From positions 417,308 through 481,307 of the forward strand of contig NZ_KQ948451.1 in assembly GCF_001514115.1 (NCBI RefSeq): a stretch of DNA of 64,000 bases. Reading direction: 5' to 3'. Under the pieces are notes generated by a model. The model did not search any database. It saw nothing but the letters and a program-made list of their open reading frames with translations, and was not told where the DNA came from. A program made the position numbers and the translations under genes. Origin of the DNA: Streptomyces olivochromogenes (GTDB lineage: Bacteria; Actinomycetota; Actinomycetes; Streptomycetales; Streptomycetaceae). This document shows, piece after piece, positions 61,678-64,000 of this stretch; within the stretch, counting starts at the first letter, position 1, and each line of letters opens with the position of its first letter.

Positions 61678-62588
61678 CGGTCGTACCGGACCGACCGGCG
61701 CTGGAGGTCGTGGAGTACACCGACCCGCTGTGTCCCTGGGCCTGGGGGTCGGAGCCCGTCTTCCGGCGCCTGCGTGCGGCGCTGGACGGCCGGGTCCGCT
61801 GGCGCCGCGCGTACAGCATCCTCTTCGACCACGACGACGACCCGCCGCCCGACCCCGCGGCGGAGACCGCCTGGTACGCGCGCTACGTCGAGGACATCAG
61901 CACCCACACGCGGGCGCCGCGGGCGCTCCGGCTGAGCCGCGTGGCAGCGAGTTCGTGGCCGTCCTCGCTGGTCGCCAAGGCCGCCGAACTGCAGGGCGCC
62001 GACGTGGCCGAACGGGTGCTGCGGCGGCTGCGGGAGAGCGTCTTCGTCCTCGGGGAACCGGCGGACACCCCCGCGCTGGCGCTGTCGGCGGTACGGGGCA
62101 CACCGGGCCTGGACTCCGCACGGCTGGCCGCCGACGCGGCGTCGGCCGCGGTGCTGGAGCGGGTGCGCGCCGACCGTGCCGAGGCGCGTCGCCCGGTGGG
62201 CGAAGTGCGTTCCGCACAGGGCGGGTCCCCCCATCCCGGCGCCGCCAAGGAGACCGCCGACGGGGAGTACCGGTACGCGTTGCCGACGCTGCTGATCCGC
62301 ACTGCCACCGGGTACCGGGCCGTGCCCGGCTGGCGGTCGTACGAGGAGTACGCCTCGGCGGTCGACGAGTTGTGTCCCGGGCTGCCGCAGGACCCGGTGA
62401 CCCTGAGCCCGGCGGAGGCGCTCGCGCGGTACCGGAGCCTGACCGACCCGGAGCGCAGACTGCTGACTCACGGCCCGTGGCCTCCGGCGGACGCCGTCCG
62501 TGTCGAGACCGGCAACGGCCCCGTGTGGCTGCATCCGGAGGAAGCCGCGGTGCACCCGGCCGCCCACCGCGGCGCTCCCGACCACTGA
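61674..62588 (+). CDS. DsbA-family thioredoxin-fold protein with CPWA motif
   Basis: 304 residues from a GTG overlapping the Rrf2 stop. N-terminal strand LEVVEYTDPLCPWAWGSEPV, with Cys20 of the motif CPWA where CPWC would be expected. A helical insertion follows (RVAASSWPSSLVAKAAELQG, FVLGEPADTPALALSAVRGT), then the cis-Pro loop near YALPTLLIRTATGYRAVPGW. There is no signal peptide, so it is cytosolic, like FrnE and mycothiol-linked DsbA relatives. With one Cys it could act as a thiol-transferase or a mixed-disulfide protein. It is expressed together with Rrf2. Confidence 0.88.
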   Translation: MTVVPDRPALEVVEYTDPLCPWAWGSEPVFRRLRAALDGRVRWRRAYSILFDHDDDPPPDPAAETAWYARYVEDISTHTRAPRALRLSRVAASSWPSSLVAKAAELQGADVAERVLRRLRESVFVLGEPADTPALALSAVRGTPGLDSARLAADAASAAVLERVRADRAEARRPVGEVRSAQGGSPHPGAAKETADGEYRYALPTLLIRTATGYRAVPGWRSYEEYASAVDELCPGLPQDPVTLSPAEALARYRSLTDPERRLLTHGPWPPADAVRVETGNGPVWLHPEEAAVHPAAHRGAPDH

Positions 62589-62720
62589 CCACTGCGCCCC
62601 CGACTGCCGACCGCGGCACTTCCCGTACCCGACCGCGGCACTCCCCACCACGGACCGCGGCGCTCCCACCGTGCCCCGACAGGCCTCTGATCAGCGGTCA
62701 CAGGCCGTCCCGCCCAATGA

Positions 62721-62744
62721 GACACCAATTGGTGTCCATTGACA
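62721..62744 (+). promoter_or_regulatory. Operator palindrome plus -35 of the leader-peptide promoter
   Basis: GACACCAATTGGTGTC (62721-62736) is a perfect 16-base palindrome. Two bases on is TTGACA (62739-62744). With 18 bases of spacing, CAGGAT (62763-62768) serves as -10, eight bases before the leader-peptide ATG, so the mRNA may be leaderless. GGTGTCCATTG here (62731-62741) is identical to the element between cupin and Rrf2. Confidence 0.65.
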
Positions 62745-62775
62745 GCCGCCGACGGCTGCCCCCAGGATGTGCAGC

Positions 62776-62850
62776 ATGCTCACGACGCACCCCAACGTGG
62801 TGTGCCGCTACGTGGATCTGCGGCGCACCTCCAGCGCTCTCTGTCGCTGA
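62776..62850 (+). CDS. Actinobacterial cysteine-type leader peptide (24 aa)
   Basis: MLTTHPNVVCRYVDLRRTSS ending ALCR and a stop. The pattern (R-Y/H-V-D-L-x-R-x-x-S-A-L-C near the C-terminus) is the hallmark of short leader peptides found upstream of sulfur, cysteine and ABC-transport genes in Streptomyces and relatives. Translation of its Cys codons is thought to gauge cysteinyl-tRNA supply and control the downstream gene by attenuation. Here the next gene is a family-5 ABC substrate-binding lipoprotein 318 bases away. Confidence 0.8.
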   Translation: MLTTHPNVVCRYVDLRRTSSALCR

Positions 62851-63168
62851 CCGACCGCCGCCCGCGGCCCCCAGGCGCCTGACCCCGCTCTCGTAGGCAC
62901 CGGCCTCCCGCCGCTTCGCCGCCCAGCGCCCGTCTTCTCGCGCCGCGTCCTTCGCGCCTCGTCACCTCCCCTCCTTCCGCATCACGGCCCTCCCCCGCGA
63001 GCCGCCGACGCCTCATGCCCTGGGCGCGGCATGCCCACGTGTGCACCGGAGCACGCACCGGCATGCCCATCCAGGCTTGAACAGGCGTCCGGCGCCGGGG
63101 CGAACCGCCCGCGCTCCCGATCCGCCGCGCCCTGACACGGGTCGGAGCCTTCGAAGAAAGACAAGAAG
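62851..63168 (+). other. Leader region between the peptide and the transporter gene
   Basis: 318 bases. GC-rich sequence could fold, for example around the GCACGCACCGGCATGCC segment at 63051-63067, but no single terminator hairpin stands out to me. AAGAAAGACAAGAAG lies immediately before the transporter ATG, a purine-rich ribosome site. Confidence 0.45.
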
Positions 63169-64000
63169 ATGCCCGGACGCCTCACTCCCCGCAGCCCCAG
63201 ACAGAACCTTCGCTCCGCCCGTCGCCCCGGCCGGCTGCGCACCGCGGCCCTGGGGACCGCCCTCCTCACCGTGCTCGTCCCCACCCTCAGCGCCTGCGGC
63301 GGCGACGCCTCGTCAGCCGGCGGCAGCGCCACGCTGAAGTGGACCTCCTCCTACTTCCCCACCCACTGGGACCCGGTCGTCAGCGGCAGCGGCGCCCAGT
63401 TCCGCGAACTCTCCCTGGTGTACGCCTCGTTGACCCGTACCGACGCGAGCGGTAAGGCCGTCCCGGACCTGGCCAAGAGCTGGGAGTACAACGCCAAGGG
63501 CGACCGGATCACGTTCCATCTGCGGCCGAACCTGAAGTTCAGCGACGGTGAGCCGGTCGACGCGGCAGCGGTGAAGGCCGCCATCGAGCGGGCCCAGAAG
63601 CAGAAGAACTCCGCGCTCTTCGGCGACCTCACCTCGATCAAGTCGGTGGACGCCAACGGGCTGGACGCGGTGCTCCACCTCAGCCAGGCCGACTTCCAGA
63701 TCCCCCAACTGCTCGGTGAGCGCGTCCTGCAGATCGCCAGCCCCAAGGCGGCCAAGTCCCCGGCCAAGTTGGACCAGAGCCCGGTCGGCGCGGGCCCGTT
63801 CACTGTCACCCAGCTCGTCCCGGGCACCAAGGTCCTGCTGAAGAAGAACCCGGACTACTGGGACGCCAAGGACATCCACATCGACAACGTCGAACTGACC
63901 TCGGCCCCCGACGCCTCGACGGTCGTCTCCGGGCTCCAGACCGGCGTCTACAACTTCGCCGACATCAAGCCCAGTCAGGCCGAGGCCGCCAAGAAGGCCG
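63169..64000 (+). CDS. ABC transporter family-5 substrate-binding lipoprotein, incomplete (runs off right edge)
   Basis: 277 codons are visible. MPGRLTPRSPRQNLRSARRP, a basic n-region, then RTAALGTALLTVLVPTLSAC; the lipobox LSAC puts the lipid-modified Cys at residue 43. The mature part shows SBP_bac_5 features: WDPVVSGSGAQFRELSLVYA, KAVPDLAKSWEYNAKGDRIT, FHLRPNLKFSDGEPVDAAAV, GAGPFTVTQLVPGTKVLLKK, NPDYWDAKDIHIDNVE. This family binds peptides, nickel, glutathione or other small ligands for ABC import. The leader peptide upstream suggests a sulfur-related ligand. The C-terminus and any permease genes lie beyond the window. Confidence 0.9.
   Translation, partial: MPGRLTPRSPRQNLRSARRPGRLRTAALGTALLTVLVPTLSACGGDASSAGGSATLKWTSSYFPTHWDPVVSGSGAQFRELSLVYASLTRTDASGKAVPDLAKSWEYNAKGDRITFHLRPNLKFSDGEPVDAAAVKAAIERAQKQKNSALFGDLTSIKSVDANGLDAVLHLSQADFQIPQLLGERVLQIASPKAAKSPAKLDQSPVGAGPFTVTQLVPGTKVLLKKNPDYWDAKDIHIDNVELTSAPDASTVVSGLQTGVYNFADIKPSQAEAAKKA

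Overview
The window is high-GC actinobacterial DNA, almost certainly from a Streptomyces chromosome. Support comes from very strong GC bias at third codon positions, GTG/TTG starts with AAGGAGG-type ribosome sites, a mycothiol-dependent-type isomerase, a complete ergothioneine operon (egtABCD), twin-arginine secreted glycoside hydrolases, large subtilisin-like exoproteases, and one of the small cysteine-type leader peptides typical of this group. The assignment rests on sequence character alone. I ran no database search.

Layout. 1-31.9 kb is an accessory-like region: intact genes alternate with many truncated or frameshifted ones. It holds a TPR-like protein running off the left edge, an orphan CdiI-type immunity gene, a decayed IS110 element, two giant S8 peptidases (3.3-6.7 kb and 14.3-18.0 kb), a LuxR-type regulator, an HxlR/MFS efflux pair and a metallophosphoesterase. 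Remnants of SMI1/KNR4, lactonase, epimerase, integrase, DUF488 and tyrosine recombinase genes lie between them. The 3' half of a tRNA abuts the dead integrase (13.74 kb), which looks like an old attachment site. At 18.5-19.8 kb are the colinear remains of a Wadjet (JetABC) anti-plasmid system. A VOC/MarR divergent pair with two perfect operator-like palindromes, an FGGY sugar kinase, a DUF3103 exoprotein, a FadR-type regulator preceded by a four-copy 16-bp repeat, and a pirin/MarR pair follow.

31.9-46 kb: M56 peptidase/BlaI/PepSY genes, peptide deformylase, a flavin disulfide oxidoreductase divergent from thioredoxin, an aromatic-acid module (aldehyde dehydrogenase, 4-hydroxybenzoate 3-monooxygenase pobA, LacI regulator), an amidase, and an NfeD-like/flotillin pair.

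46-64 kb: PemK-like toxin, bacterial PARG-type macrodomain protein, egtABCD with overlapping stops and starts, dodecin, a HAD phosphatase, and an arabinan-utilisation-type cluster (a fused GH127/LamG remnant, two GH43+AbfB enzymes, an EEP nuclease-like protein with a C-terminal lectin-like domain) ending at a perfect 46-bp palindrome. After this come a secreted hydrolase, an ECF sigma factor and a cupin/Rrf2/DsbA group. The window closes with a leader peptide ahead of a family-5 ABC substrate-binding lipoprotein that runs off the right edge.

How the parts work together. egtABCD should take histidine and glutamate/cysteine to the ergothioneine precursor; no egtE is present here. The aldehyde dehydrogenase and PobA would convert a (hydroxy)benzaldehyde to protocatechuate under LacI control. 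The GH43 enzymes with AbfB modules would debranch arabinan or arabinoxylan outside the cell. The cupin promoter and the leader-peptide promoter share a GGTGTCCATTG element next to their -35 boxes, so the Rrf2 regulator encoded between them may control a thiol/sulfur group. A further theme is that several genes (marR, blaI, egtA, trxA, def) carry short tandem or inverted repeats exactly at their 3' ends.
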